Positions 34,900 through 44,464 of a stretch of 64,000 nt of DNA are shown here, piece after piece; the first letter of the stretch is position 1, and each line of letters opens with the position of its first letter. The translations under genes were made by a program, and so were the position numbers. This stretch comes from an uncultured Verrucomicrobiota bacterium (lineage in GTDB: Bacteria > Verrucomicrobiota > Kiritimatiellia > CAIVKH01): positions 248,001-312,000 of the forward strand of contig CALMUP010000009.1 in NCBI GenBank assembly GCA_937872895.1, in the 5' to 3' direction. The notes below the pieces were generated by a model. It was not told the origin of the DNA, did no database searches, and saw nothing but the letters and a program-made list of their open reading frames with translations.

Positions 34900-37380
34900 T
34901 TACAGGGGCAGGTTGGCGGCGCTCCAGCGCGGATCGCGGAGGGGACCGGTCAGGCTAAGTTCGAGGATGTAGGTCAGGGGCAGGGTGACGATGCGGACGA
35001 CGGAGGCGATGGAGCCGTCGCGGAACGGGTGGACCTTGATGTCGAAGTCGAGGTTGTCGGTCCACGCATAGGAGCCTTCGGCCGATAGGGAGAGCATGCT
35101 GCCGGCGAGGCGGAGGTCTTTGGTGTGCACGGCGCCGTCGGCGAAGCGGAGGCTTGCCTCGAGCAGGTTCTGCTCGCTGAAGCCGAGGCCGGGATAGATC
35201 TTCTGGAGGAGGGTCGAGAGCCCGCCGAATAGCGGGATGCGGAGCAGGCGGCCTTCACGGATGGCGATGGTTCCGGTGCCGGTGAGGCTGGGCCAGCCAT
35301 CGGGTTCCGGGACGTGGCCGGCGATGTCGAGGGCGATCTGGATGCGGCCTTCGTGGCGGTTGGTGGGTTGGTCGGCGAGGGCGGCGATCAGGTGATCAAG
35401 GGCGATGTTGCTGGCAACCACGTCGGCATGGAAGCGGGAAACGGGATCGGCCAGGGTGACATCCACCCGACCGGTAACGACGCCCATGTAGATGGCTCCG
35501 GCGATATTGCGGATGGCGAGGGTCCCGGGGGTGCGATGGGCTTGGGCGGTCAATCGATCGAACGTGAACATCCGGTACCCTATGCCGCGGCCACCGAGGG
35601 TTACGGCGAGGTCGGTGGCCTGATCATCCTGTGCATCGATCAGGCCCTGGGCGCGCACGAGGATATCGTCGCTGAAGTGGTAGGGTTGGAAATGACGGGC
35701 GAGGTTCGTCCCGCCCATCGGGGCGATGCGTCCTGGGTTGGTGGTGATTTCGAGGTCGACACCATACCTGTCGCGGTTCAGGTCGAGGTGTAGGGATCCG
35801 CGGACGGCTCCGGTGGCGCAGGTTACCTGAAAGGGATCGAGGTTCACGTGGTTGTTCGAGTAGACCAGGCCGACGTTGAGGCCGGTAAACGGTACACCGC
35901 GAAAATGCCCGTTGGTGCCGGTTATGCGACCGGAGACGATCATGCGGTCGAGGTCATCGAGGGGGGTTTCGAAGCGGCCGGAGAAGGTGACGGGTGATTC
36001 CTCGATGGTGAAGAAGTGCGAGACGAGTCGCAGACCGCGGGGCAGTACTTCATCGAGTTGCCGCAATTCGAGGCCGATCGTACAGTCGCCGCCGGACGTT
36101 CGTTCGCGATAGTCGGTGATCATGGACCCTTCGAGGTAGCCTTTTCCTGAGCCGGTTCCGCCATCAATGCGAACAGTATCGACGATGAGCTGGTGGCTGG
36201 TCCGCTTGAGCGCAATGAAGGCGCGCTCTATCGGGAAGGTGTTCAGGCGTGCGTTGTTCACGCGCAGCCAGCCGCCCCAGTTGCGAGGGGCGTCGGTAAG
36301 TGGAGCCGGACCGATCCATGCTTCGGTTCGCATTTCGCCGTCGAGGATGAGGCCCCACGCGAGTGCCTTCTCGCGCCAAGGGAGGGGAAGGAACGGGATG
36401 GTGGCCGTAGTGGGCAGATCACTGTGGAGGTGGGCCTCGAAGATGCGGCTGGTGGTACAAAGTGATCCGGTGAGAAGCAACCGGTTGGTGCTTTGGTGGA
36501 TGGAGCATTCAGCGATGCGGAGTGTGGAATTGCTGAGGGCGAGATCCATGGTGATGCCGTCAAAGGGTACACCTATGTAGATGAACGGCGGGGCCTGGTA
36601 ACGGATGGATGCCTCGGTCCTGCTTGGCATGGTGTGGGCATCGTGGGTAAGAACGACATCAAGGGTGGGTGGCCAGGCATGCTCCATGGCGTCGAACCGT
36701 TCGCGAAGGGCCCCAAGCCAGGCGGGGGTTTCGTATACGGTGCGCTGGATGCGCTGCGCATGATCTGTCCAGCGGAGTGCCGGTTGCTCTCGGGAAGCGG
36801 TGGATGCGCCATGATTGATGCGGGCGTGCAGGCGAAGTGCGGTACCGAGATCGGTTGCTCCGTCAATGCGGAGCAAGGTGATGTCGGATCGGGGGATTAT
36901 GGAGCCGCTAAGCTGGTGCAGCGAGGGGGAGTGGACCGATGGCGTAGCTGCGTCAACGCCTGGTTGTGGAAGGGTCAGCGTACCGTCCGACCATCGAATC
37001 GAGGCGATGGTGGGGTGTCCTCGTAGCAGGTTCCGGTAGGATGGGCGTATGGAACAGGTGTTGACGCGGGCGATGGCATTGGAGAAGGCGATGTCATACA
37101 GGGCGATGTCGCGCAATACGATGCCGCGCGGGGGGCTCCAGGTGATACGGCCGACAGTGACGCGGTACGGTTCAACGTGCGGCTGCAGGCGAGGTGTCAG
37201 CCAATGGCCGGGGATGCCGATGGTCCAAGCAATGAAAACCAGTACGGCGAGAACCTTGGTGCCCAGCCAAAGGATATGAAGCAAGCGATGAATCCAGCGA
37301 GACCGACACAGGCGGCCAAGCAGGTTGGGGCCGCGTTCCGGGTTGATGAATCGGGGCGGGGTCACGCGACTGCGGGTCAT
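34900..37380 (-). CDS. AsmA-like large envelope protein
   Basis: 826 residues. One N-terminal helix (about 33-58, LHILWLGTKVLAVLVFIAWTIG) is followed by a long periplasmic beta-rich body with AsmA/DUF3971 features: repeated 'GxVxGRVDVTLADP' type strands and a C-terminal AsmA-like block (GTGTIAIREGRLLRIPLFGG, LSAEGSYAWTDNLDFDIKVHP). AsmA/TamB-type proteins form periplasm-spanning lipid-transfer bridges to the outer membrane. Its ATG overlaps the DUF4340 stop (ATGA). Next gene prmA follows after 7 bases. Confidence 0.82.
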   Translation of the reverse strand: MTRSRVTPPRFINPERGPNLLGRLCRSRWIHRLLHILWLGTKVLAVLVFIAWTIGIPGHWLTPRLQPHVEPYRVTVGRITWSPPRGIVLRDIALYDIAFSNAIARVNTCSIRPSYRNLLRGHPTIASIRWSDGTLTLPQPGVDAATPSVHSPSLHQLSGSIIPRSDITLLRIDGATDLGTALRLHARINHGASTASREQPALRWTDHAQRIQRTVYETPAWLGALRERFDAMEHAWPPTLDVVLTHDAHTMPSRTEASIRYQAPPFIYIGVPFDGITMDLALSNSTLRIAECSIHQSTNRLLLTGSLCTTSRIFEAHLHSDLPTTATIPFLPLPWREKALAWGLILDGEMRTEAWIGPAPLTDAPRNWGGWLRVNNARLNTFPIERAFIALKRTSHQLIVDTVRIDGGTGSGKGYLEGSMITDYRERTSGGDCTIGLELRQLDEVLPRGLRLVSHFFTIEESPVTFSGRFETPLDDLDRMIVSGRITGTNGHFRGVPFTGLNVGLVYSNNHVNLDPFQVTCATGAVRGSLHLDLNRDRYGVDLEITTNPGRIAPMGGTNLARHFQPYHFSDDILVRAQGLIDAQDDQATDLAVTLGGRGIGYRMFTFDRLTAQAHRTPGTLAIRNIAGAIYMGVVTGRVDVTLADPVSRFHADVVASNIALDHLIAALADQPTNRHEGRIQIALDIAGHVPEPDGWPSLTGTGTIAIREGRLLRIPLFGGLSTLLQKIYPGLGFSEQNLLEASLRFADGAVHTKDLRLAGSMLSLSAEGSYAWTDNLDFDIKVHPFRDGSIASVVRIVTLPLTYILELSLTGPLRDPRWSAANLPL

Positions 37381-39218
37381 GGTGACTCCGATGGCGTGGT
37401 GACCGGGGCGAGCGGATTGGCCACGGGTTTCATCAAACGCTCAACCCGGTCATCGGGCAGGGTAAACACGGTGTCGCTGCCCTGGAGGAGGGCAAAGGTT
37501 TCGCCGTGCTCCGAGTGACCGAAGGCGAGTACGCGGTTGATTGAATCACCGCTGGTCATGCTCAGGATGAGTTGCCGCTCGGGTGACTCGAGTCCATAGG
37601 CGGCCAGATCGCGCGGATCCTCCGCGACGAATCGGGTGGCCCGCAACCTGGATACCGAGTCGATCACGGTATCGATGGCATCGGTATCAGGAACCTCCCG
37701 CGTGGAAAGGGCCCGGAACAAGGCATTGGTGCGCTCCACGGAAATTTCATGGGTGCCGATGCGTTGTGTGATCCTGCGTATCTGGGAGCCATCGATGGCA
37801 AGGATCCGGGTTTCGCGGAAGGTCATCGGGTTGACCGAGATTTCTTGCGCGAGTGCAGCATTGACTTCGAGCAGCGAGGGGAACGGAGAGGCCGTAACCA
37901 GCAGTTGCCCGGCGGGAGATTCCGCTGCCAGGGTGATGAGAACGTCGTTGTCCGTGGTGACGGACGATGCGTTGGTGGCGTTGCCGGAAGCGACGAGTGG
38001 GCGAGGTGAACGAGCGAACAGGATACTTCTGCGTTCGATGGGGGTGGCGGCGGACGTCTCCGGCGAGAAAGGTGGATCCAGAAACCGGATGGCCCGTGCA
38101 CCGGTCCATGCACCGAGAAGTTGCTGGACCCTGCGGTCATCGGCGGCCAGTTTTTTCGGTGAGACCACCTCCCAGACGAGTTGGGTTGTGCGTTGCAGCA
38201 CCAGGATGCGGTCGCCGTCGGTCATCTGGATGTGGTTGATGGCGGCGGCCGGTATGGTCATCACCCTCGGATCGCGGAATTCGCCGGGATCATGGCGCAA
38301 CCATTCGACCGCAGCCTGATCAATGGTAAAGACCGCTTCCTGGCCAACGACCATGGCATAGTAGGCCTGGTTGTTTGCATCGGCAGGACGGCCCACCTTG
38401 AGGATATGCGGAAGCGATTTCGGGTCGGTGGATAGGGCAACCTGGATGAAGGGCTCCTCGAATCCGTACAGCGAGGCTGCCGCGACCGAGTCGGCGACAA
38501 ATTCGACGATCCGGAATTCATACAGGCGATCGAGCCATTGCCGGATTTCCGCATTGGCGCCGCGCGAGGGTGCCGGCCGTTCGATAATCCATTGTTCATC
38601 CTCGATGCGTGTGGCATGGAACGTTCGATCGCGCGCATCAATCTCGATGCGGCGTATGCGTCCAGGCTGGCTGGGGAAAAGGCGTCGATCGCGCAAGTCG
38701 CGTTGACCTCCGGGCAGGGCGGCGATCAAGTCACGGCCGGTAACGAGTATGTCACGCTGGCCCTCCAGCATCAGGTACACCTGGTCGCCGCCGGGTGCAT
38801 CGCGACCGATGAGCAGGGTCATGCTTCGATCGGGGAATTCCATCGTAACGTGGGCTCGTGGTGGGGCGAAACCATACTCCGCGGGATCCAATCCGAGGGT
38901 GCGTTGTTCCTCCTCGGTAATGATTTCGCTGCGGCGCAGGGCCGCCATCGTGTCCAGCAGGCGCAGGATGGCGTTGCCATCGGCAGGACCGCGCGATGGA
39001 CTGGTCATGCGCCATGCTCCGTTTGTCTGCTCAAGCGTGAACATTCCAGCCGGGGTGATGATGCGGATGTTGGTGACCAGGTCCGGTTCGAAACGGAGGG
39101 CCAACCGGGTGTTCGCGCGGCGTTGCTCCTGGGATTCCCGGTTGCGCTCTCCAACCTGGATGTAGATGCCAAGGGTTGCCACGGCGGCCAGCAGAATGAA
39201 GGTGGTGCGGCCGTGCAT
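37377..39218 (-). CDS. DUF4340 domain protein
   Basis: 613 residues. An N-terminal helix (FILLAAVATLGIYIQVG) anchors the protein; the rest is periplasmic and beta-rich, built of DUF4340 units: NIRIITPAGMFTLEQTNGAWRMTSP early, then LGLDPAEYGFAPPRAHVTMEF, and two later similar units. DUF4340 genes commonly follow GldF/GldG-like ABC genes, as here (3-base gap after the GldG-like gene). Likely an extracytoplasmic partner of that transporter. Role unknown; possibly lipid or lipoprotein handling. Confidence 0.85.
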   Translation of the reverse strand: MHGRTTFILLAAVATLGIYIQVGERNRESQEQRRANTRLALRFEPDLVTNIRIITPAGMFTLEQTNGAWRMTSPSRGPADGNAILRLLDTMAALRRSEIITEEEQRTLGLDPAEYGFAPPRAHVTMEFPDRSMTLLIGRDAPGGDQVYLMLEGQRDILVTGRDLIAALPGGQRDLRDRRLFPSQPGRIRRIEIDARDRTFHATRIEDEQWIIERPAPSRGANAEIRQWLDRLYEFRIVEFVADSVAAASLYGFEEPFIQVALSTDPKSLPHILKVGRPADANNQAYYAMVVGQEAVFTIDQAAVEWLRHDPGEFRDPRVMTIPAAAINHIQMTDGDRILVLQRTTQLVWEVVSPKKLAADDRRVQQLLGAWTGARAIRFLDPPFSPETSAATPIERRSILFARSPRPLVASGNATNASSVTTDNDVLITLAAESPAGQLLVTASPFPSLLEVNAALAQEISVNPMTFRETRILAIDGSQIRRITQRIGTHEISVERTNALFRALSTREVPDTDAIDTVIDSVSRLRATRFVAEDPRDLAAYGLESPERQLILSMTSGDSINRVLAFGHSEHGETFALLQGSDTVFTLPDDRVERLMKPVANPLAPVTTPSESP

Positions 39219-39221
39219 GGT

Positions 39222-40730
39222 TCAGCGCCTCCTCCGCCACCATACGGCCAGGCCGGTTGCTGCGGATAGCGCGGGGATTGCCACGACAATGATCCAGAAC
39301 AGGGCGGTCAGCCGATCCCGGCTGATCATCAGGCGGGCCTCCTCCACCGGGCGGGCGGAAATGGCCAACAGGTTGTCGCGTTCGAGGATCCAGTTCAGGG
39401 CATTCATGAACAGGTCGCCGTTGCCACCGCTCACGCCGGTGTTGGAGATGAAGTCGACATCACCAAATACCACCGCGCGCATCGGGGCGATGGCGACAGC
39501 CGAGGTGGCGGGGGAACCCCGTTCCACGGCGACGGCGATGGGCACGGGACCGCGACGGTCGCGGTTGGCATCGAACACGTGCGGTTGGCGATTGATGTCG
39601 GTTTCTGCCCAGGCATTGGGTGATGACAAGGCGAGTGCGGAGGGCCGGGCTTGATCACCACCGCGCGGGCGGAGGGGATCCTCCGGCTTGAGGGGCAGGG
39701 CACGTGGCCAGTAGAAGACGGTGGTAATGCCGGCGAGCGGGGTCACAATGGGATGATCGCCGTACTGATCCACCAGCAGGTCGAATCCGGACAGGGTGCG
39801 CGACGGATCGACGACCAGGCTGTCGATGCTTTCGATACCCCATGATTCGAGCAACGGGGCGAAACCAGCGTCGGATTCCGAATTCAGCATGAGGATCATG
39901 CGTCCGGCCTTTTCGAGGTAGGCGCGTACGCGCTCGAACTCTCCGTCGGCATAGCGGCGGGTCGGGCCGGCGATGATCAGGGCGGAGGCATCCTCGGGGA
40001 TGCTGGACTGGCGCGTGAAGCTGAAGGGCTGGAGGTCGATGTCGTCTCGACGGATCTCCGCTCCCATCCGCGATAGGCCGACATACTCATCGCGTTCATT
40101 GAAGTCGCGTTCGCCGTGGCCCTCGATGAAGTACACGCGTGGTCGCTCGGCGCGGGTGATGGCAAGCAGGGATGAGGAGATGACCATTTCGCCGCGGAAC
40201 GCGGTTTTGCGCGGGGGCGCTCCCTGCAGCAACGGTTGGTAATCCATCTCCATCAATTCATCCGCGTGGATGACCCTGGTCCGGTCGCCGTATTCGAGGA
40301 TTACGACATTGGGTCCGGGCAGGTTGAACCGGGTCATCAGTGCTTCCGCGCGGGCGAGGTTGCGGTCGGGGTCGATGCGTTCGACGACGATCCGGTTGCC
40401 GGAGGCGTATTCGTACTCACGCAGCAACTGGATGAGATCATCGTACAAGTGGAGGTAGATTTCATGGCCGGCCTGGATAAACACGGTGATGCGGACCCGG
40501 TCATCGAGGCTGGCCAGCAGGGCGAGGGTCTTGTCGGAAAGGGCATAAAACCGTTCGCGGCTCAGGTCTGTGCGCGCGTAGTTCCGGGAGGACAGGTAGT
40601 TCACCATGACCATCAGGATGAACATCAGGGCAATGGCCGCGGTGCTGTTCAGGCCGGCGAGCAGGTGCCGGCGACGGCGCGCCCGCAACCGTTTGTCGGT
40701 GGAGGGCCCGATGGGGTCCGCCGCTCTCAT
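39222..40730 (-). CDS. GldG-like ABC-transporter auxiliary protein
   Basis: 502 residues. Two helices flank a large extracytoplasmic domain: N-terminal (about 25-46, AAIALMFILMVMVNYLSS) and C-terminal (LTALFWIIVVAIPALSAATGL). The family motif is TDLSRERFYALSDKTLALLASL, then a ThuA/glutamine-amidotransferase-like fold in RVYFIEGHGERDF and SALIIAGPTR. This is the GldG/ABC_transp_aux type seen in gliding machinery of Bacteroidota, but also widely in non-gliding PVC bacteria. It overlaps the permease gene by ATGA. Confidence 0.88.
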   Translation of the reverse strand: MRAADPIGPSTDKRLRARRRRHLLAGLNSTAAIALMFILMVMVNYLSSRNYARTDLSRERFYALSDKTLALLASLDDRVRITVFIQAGHEIYLHLYDDLIQLLREYEYASGNRIVVERIDPDRNLARAEALMTRFNLPGPNVVILEYGDRTRVIHADELMEMDYQPLLQGAPPRKTAFRGEMVISSSLLAITRAERPRVYFIEGHGERDFNERDEYVGLSRMGAEIRRDDIDLQPFSFTRQSSIPEDASALIIAGPTRRYADGEFERVRAYLEKAGRMILMLNSESDAGFAPLLESWGIESIDSLVVDPSRTLSGFDLLVDQYGDHPIVTPLAGITTVFYWPRALPLKPEDPLRPRGGDQARPSALALSSPNAWAETDINRQPHVFDANRDRRGPVPIAVAVERGSPATSAVAIAPMRAVVFGDVDFISNTGVSGGNGDLFMNALNWILERDNLLAISARPVEEARLMISRDRLTALFWIIVVAIPALSAATGLAVWWRRRR

Positions 40731-41473
40731 TTCCAGTGCCTCGATTCGAGGATGCGCGTAGCGCTGAACAGGAAGAAGTACGTTGCCCCGAGGTAGAACA
40801 CCACGGCCCGGGAGTCGATTGCGCCTCGCGAGAATTCGATCATGTGACGGTGGGGCGAAAGATAATCGGCTACGGCCACCGCTGCGGGATGGAAGGAAAT
40901 GAACTCGAGAAACCCGGAGAAGAAGAACAGGATCATCAGGGCGAAGCAGGTGATCGCGGCAATGATCTGGTTGGAGGTGGTGAGCGAGCAGACCAGGCCG
41001 ATGGCGAGAAACAGGGCCCCGGTGAGGGCCGCCCCGATGTAGCCGCCGGCCACGGCACCCGGATCAAAGGGTGGAATCTCCGCGCTGAGCCCGTGGAGTA
41101 CAGCAAGAAAGAGCAGGGTGGGCATCCACATCACCAGATAGAAGCTGTACACGCCGGCGAATTTCGCGCCGACCACGGCGGCATCGGATACGGGCGCGGT
41201 GAGCAACGTCTCCAAAGTGCCGGTGCGCCGTTCCTCGGCGAAAAGCCTCATGGTCAGCAGGGGGACGACGACCATCTGGGTCATCCAATAGAAGGGCGAA
41301 CCGAACATCAGGTTCATTACGCCGATTCCGGGAACCCCGTCGGCCAGCACTGAAGCAAGAAAGTAGAACGTCATCCCCATGACAAGGAGGAAGAAGGTCA
41401 TACTGGCGTAGGCGACCGGCGAATAAAAATACCCGGTCATTTCCCGCCGCCACAGAACGAGGAAGGCGTTCAT
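40727..41473 (-). CDS. ABC-2 type permease (GldF-like)
   Basis: 248 residues, six helices. N-terminal FLVLWRREMTGYFYSPVAY and the mid-region LLTMRLFAEERRTGTLETLLTAPVS are diagnostic of the ABC-2/GldF permease family. It forms the membrane channel with the ATPase encoded just upstream (4-base overlap 41470-41473) and the GldG-like protein downstream. The start ATG is the one that gives this overlap; the frame upstream is antisense-like. Confidence 0.92.
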   Translation of the reverse strand: MNAFLVLWRREMTGYFYSPVAYASMTFFLLVMGMTFYFLASVLADGVPGIGVMNLMFGSPFYWMTQMVVVPLLTMRLFAEERRTGTLETLLTAPVSDAAVVGAKFAGVYSFYLVMWMPTLLFLAVLHGLSAEIPPFDPGAVAGGYIGAALTGALFLAIGLVCSLTTSNQIIAAITCFALMILFFFSGFLEFISFHPAAVAVADYLSPHRHMIEFSRGAIDSRAVVFYLGATYFFLFSATRILESRHWK

Positions 41474-42426
41474 GACCCGGGCTCCCGGAGTGCCGCTGGT
41501 GCGTCGTTGGTAAGTGAAACGAACAGATCCTCCAGCGTGCCGGCCTCGAGATGGAGGTCGCGCAGCAGCCAGCCGCGCGAGGCGATCCAGGTAAACAGGC
41601 GGCTGCGTGGGTCCTGTGCACGGGGGCAGTGGAAGCTGAGGCGCAACCATTCGCCATCGGTCTCGATCGCGAGATCCGTGAGGTCGGGCCAGGTGCCGAG
41701 TTCAGCGGCCAGCAGATCGCGCGGGGCTTTGATTTCGGCGGTAATGCGGGCCATGCCCTTCATGTGCCGGAGCAGTCGATCCGTGGCGTCGGCGGCGACG
41801 ATGCGGCCCTGCTTGATAATCAGAACACGGCGACAGGTGGCCTCCACCTCGGAAAGGATGTGGGTGGATAACAGGATCGTGTGGCGGCGCCCGAGTTCAT
41901 GGATGAGTTGCCGGACCTGGCGGATCTGGTTCGGGTCGAGGCCGATGGTCGGTTCATCGAGGATGAGGAGTTCCGGATCGTGCACGAGCGTCTCGGCAAG
42001 ACCGACGCGTTGCCGGTAGCCCTTCGAGAGTTGTCCGATGATTCGGCCGCCGCTGTCGGTGAGGCCGCACAGCTCCTTTACCTCGGCGATCCGTTCCCTG
42101 CGACGAGGGCGGGGTACACCCTTCAGCGCGGCGCGGAATCGGAGGTACTCGTCCACACGCATGTCCGGATAGAGCGGGCAGTTCTCGGGCAGGTAGCCGA
42201 TACGCTTCCGAACTTCCAGCGGATGCCGGGCAACATCGAATCCGGCAACTTTGACGACACCCGCGCTGGCCGGCAGGTAGCCGGCCAGAATGCGCATGGT
42301 CGTGGTTTTACCCGAACCGTTGGGGCCGAGGAAGCCGACCACCTCGCTGTGACCGACCTCGAATGACAGGTCGTTCACGGCGACCCGGCCCGGAAAGGTC
42401 TTGGTGAGGTGGGAAACGGTGATCAT
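41470..42426 (-). CDS. ABC transporter ATP-binding protein (GldA-like)
   Basis: 318 residues. Walker A GPNGSGKTT, signature LSKGYRQRVGLAE, Walker B LLILDEPTIGLD and the switch His in LLSTHILSE. The C-terminal 90 residues form an extra domain, as in GldA-like ATPases. Powers the GldF/GldG-type transporter encoded by the next two genes. It follows the HtrA gene by 9 bases. Confidence 0.93.
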   Translation of the reverse strand: MITVSHLTKTFPGRVAVNDLSFEVGHSEVVGFLGPNGSGKTTTMRILAGYLPASAGVVKVAGFDVARHPLEVRKRIGYLPENCPLYPDMRVDEYLRFRAALKGVPRPRRRERIAEVKELCGLTDSGGRIIGQLSKGYRQRVGLAETLVHDPELLILDEPTIGLDPNQIRQVRQLIHELGRRHTILLSTHILSEVEATCRRVLIIKQGRIVAADATDRLLRHMKGMARITAEIKAPRDLLAAELGTWPDLTDLAIETDGEWLRLSFHCPRAQDPRSRLFTWIASRGWLLRDLHLEAGTLEDLFVSLTNDAPAALREPGS

Positions 42427-42435
42427 GCGGCTCGG

Positions 42436-43794
42436 TTACTGGGCGATGATATTAAGGGCGGTGGTCTGGGCGAGCATGAACGTGTCGTGCTCGACAAAGC
42501 TGATGACTTCGACTCTGACCGGGTCGCCCCGGTTCACCCGCTCCAGCGCCATGCCGACGTCCGCGATGGATTGCAATTCCTTCTCATTGATGGAGGAGAT
42601 CATCATGTTCTTGCGCAATCCGGCCCGGAATGCGGGGCTGTCCTCGACGACATCCTTCACAATCAGGCAAGACCGGTAGTGCGCGGTACGTTCGGCGGCT
42701 TTTGCGCTGCAATCAAACACCAGGCCGAGCAGGTCCTTGGCCAGTATTTCACCGGAGGGCTTGGGCGCGGCCGTGATGGCAAGGTTTACCGCGCGTTGTT
42801 CGCCGGACAACTGGAACACCATGGATACCCGTTCGCCGATCTCGTACTCGAGCAGTCGGCGGTTGAGTTCGTACAGGTTGTTGGCGGGTTCACCCTGAAG
42901 GGAAGCGAGGATGTCGCCGTTGCGCAGCCCCTGAGCGTAGGCCTCGCTCTGGCGGTCAATGCGGCGGATCAGGATCCTGCCATCCAGCTCCTCAAGATCA
43001 AATCCGGGCCATCGGTCATGGATCAACCGGGGGGTCAGCCAGCGGGTAAGCAGGTTCTTCGCACGTTTGACCGGCATGGCGAATCCGATGTTCTGGGCAT
43101 CCTGGTAGATGGCCACATTGATGCCGATGAGTTCGCCGTCGGTGTTGACCAGCGGACCTCCGGAGTTGCCTGGATTCACGGCGGCATCGGTCTGAAGAAT
43201 GTCCCGATACAGGATCTGCCCGTTGTAACGCGCTTCGCGGTTCTTCGCGGAAAGTACCCCGACCGTGACGGTGTGGGCGAGTCCGAAGGGGTTGCCCAGG
43301 GTAATGACCGTTTCGCCGAGAAACAAATCATCGTCATCGGCGAAGGTGACTGCCGGCAAAGGGCTGTCGGGATCGATCTTGATCAGGGCCAGGTCGTTGA
43401 TCTCGTCGCCGGCGAGCACGCGCGCCTCGTAGGTCGATTCATCGGAAAGCATGACCCGGATGCGTGATGCCCGCTCGATGACGTGGTAGTTGGTGAGGAT
43501 GAATCCGTCAGGGCTGATAATCACCCCGGACCCTAGCGAATGTTTGGTCTGGTACGAGGGCGGAGCGGGCGGCGAGCCGAAGAAGTCACGGAAAAACAGG
43601 TCGAGCATATCACCGCGGTACCGCATGCGCGGGTCCGAATAGACACGGCGTACCAGCCGCTCGGTTCCGATGTTCACGACCGAGGGCATGACCTTTTCCA
43701 CCGCCTCCACTACCGGAGTGCGCCGAGTGGTTGTCGCCGACGCCGTGGCCAGCATCGTTGCGGTAACAAATATAATAATTGCAAATTTCATCAT
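42436..43794 (-). CDS. HtrA/DegP-type serine protease with PDZ domains
   Basis: 452 residues from the ATG giving the signal peptide (KFAIIIFVTATMLATASA). The trypsin-like domain is about 28-250 with triad H104 (TNYHVI), D134 (NDLALIKID) and S211 (NPGNSGGPLV). Two PDZ domains follow (about 265-360 and 370-450; LIVKDVVEDSPAFRAGL). Periplasmic protein quality control. It heads the long minus-strand run; the 193 bases upstream, shared with a divergent PGPGW gene, hold a clear palindrome. Confidence 0.93.
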   Translation of the reverse strand: MMKFAIIIFVTATMLATASATTTRRTPVVEAVEKVMPSVVNIGTERLVRRVYSDPRMRYRGDMLDLFFRDFFGSPPAPPSYQTKHSLGSGVIISPDGFILTNYHVIERASRIRVMLSDESTYEARVLAGDEINDLALIKIDPDSPLPAVTFADDDDLFLGETVITLGNPFGLAHTVTVGVLSAKNREARYNGQILYRDILQTDAAVNPGNSGGPLVNTDGELIGINVAIYQDAQNIGFAMPVKRAKNLLTRWLTPRLIHDRWPGFDLEELDGRILIRRIDRQSEAYAQGLRNGDILASLQGEPANNLYELNRRLLEYEIGERVSMVFQLSGEQRAVNLAITAAPKPSGEILAKDLLGLVFDCSAKAAERTAHYRSCLIVKDVVEDSPAFRAGLRKNMMISSINEKELQSIADVGMALERVNRGDPVRVEVISFVEHDTFMLAQTTALNIIAQ

Positions 43795-43961
43795 GTAAAC
43801 GTGTTGCGTGATGGATCGGCAGGAGGCATCTACATCAGGCCGAACATCAACCCCGGCATTATCGACGCTCATGGCATGGAGTCAAGCGGCCATCCGGTTC
43901 GAACCGCACCGACCGGTTGGAGGTCAAACCATTCCCGTCATTGGAATACGGTTGCACAGCC

Positions 43962-43980
43962 GTGTCCAATGTATGGACAC
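43962..43980. promoter_or_regulatory. Inverted repeat between htrA-like and PGPGW genes
   Basis: GTGTCCA-ATGTA-TGGACAC, a perfect 7-bp inverted repeat with a 5-base spacer, in the divergent intergenic region. It ends 7 bases before the preferred ATG of the PGPGW gene; another in-frame ATG at 43973 lies inside it. Size and symmetry suit a dimeric repressor. Confidence 0.5.
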
Positions 43981-43987
43981 TGGAATC

Positions 43988-44416
43988 ATGGAATCGTTCT
44001 GGCAGGCACACGCAGGGTGGATCGGATGGCTGACCGTCATCTCGATGGTGCTGTTTGTCGCGACCCTGGTGGCGCTGCCCCCGGTGATCGCTCGTATCCC
44101 GGCGGACTACTTTGTTCGCCGCCGCCGCGCTCGTCTGTTGCGACAAGGGCCGAAGCGTTGGCTCGGGTACCTGGTCCTCGTTGGAAAAAACCTGGCGGGA
44201 GGTCTATTGGTCCTGGCGGGATTGGCCATGCTGGTCCTTCCTGGTCAGGGTGTGGTGACGATCCTCGCCGGCTTGCTGCTGCTCGACTTTCCGGGAAAAT
44301 TCCGGTTGGAGCGGAGGCTGGTCCGCCAGCCCGCGGTCATGAAGGCGTTGAATTGGATCCGGCGACAGCGTGGCCAACTCCCTTTGATACCACCTCCCGT
44401 CCGAAGATCCCCATGA
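43988..44416 (+). CDS. PGPGW-family membrane protein
   Basis: 142 residues. Two membrane regions: GWIGWLTVISMVLFVATLVALP near the N-terminus and GLLVLAGLAMLVLPGQGVVTILAGLLLLDFPG, whose PGQG matches the PGPGW transmembrane family. A basic segment (RRRRARLLRQGPKRW) lies between and a basic tail follows. Function unknown; inner membrane. The ATG at 43988 is preferred because the alternative at 43973 lies inside a palindrome. The DUF481 gene follows after 48 bases. Confidence 0.75.
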   Translation: MESFWQAHAGWIGWLTVISMVLFVATLVALPPVIARIPADYFVRRRRARLLRQGPKRWLGYLVLVGKNLAGGLLVLAGLAMLVLPGQGVVTILAGLLLLDFPGKFRLERRLVRQPAVMKALNWIRRQRGQLPLIPPPVRRSP

Positions 44417-44464
44417 ACTGCTTCTCGCTTGCCTTGTCCGGTATCCACTGGTAGTGCTCGCCGG

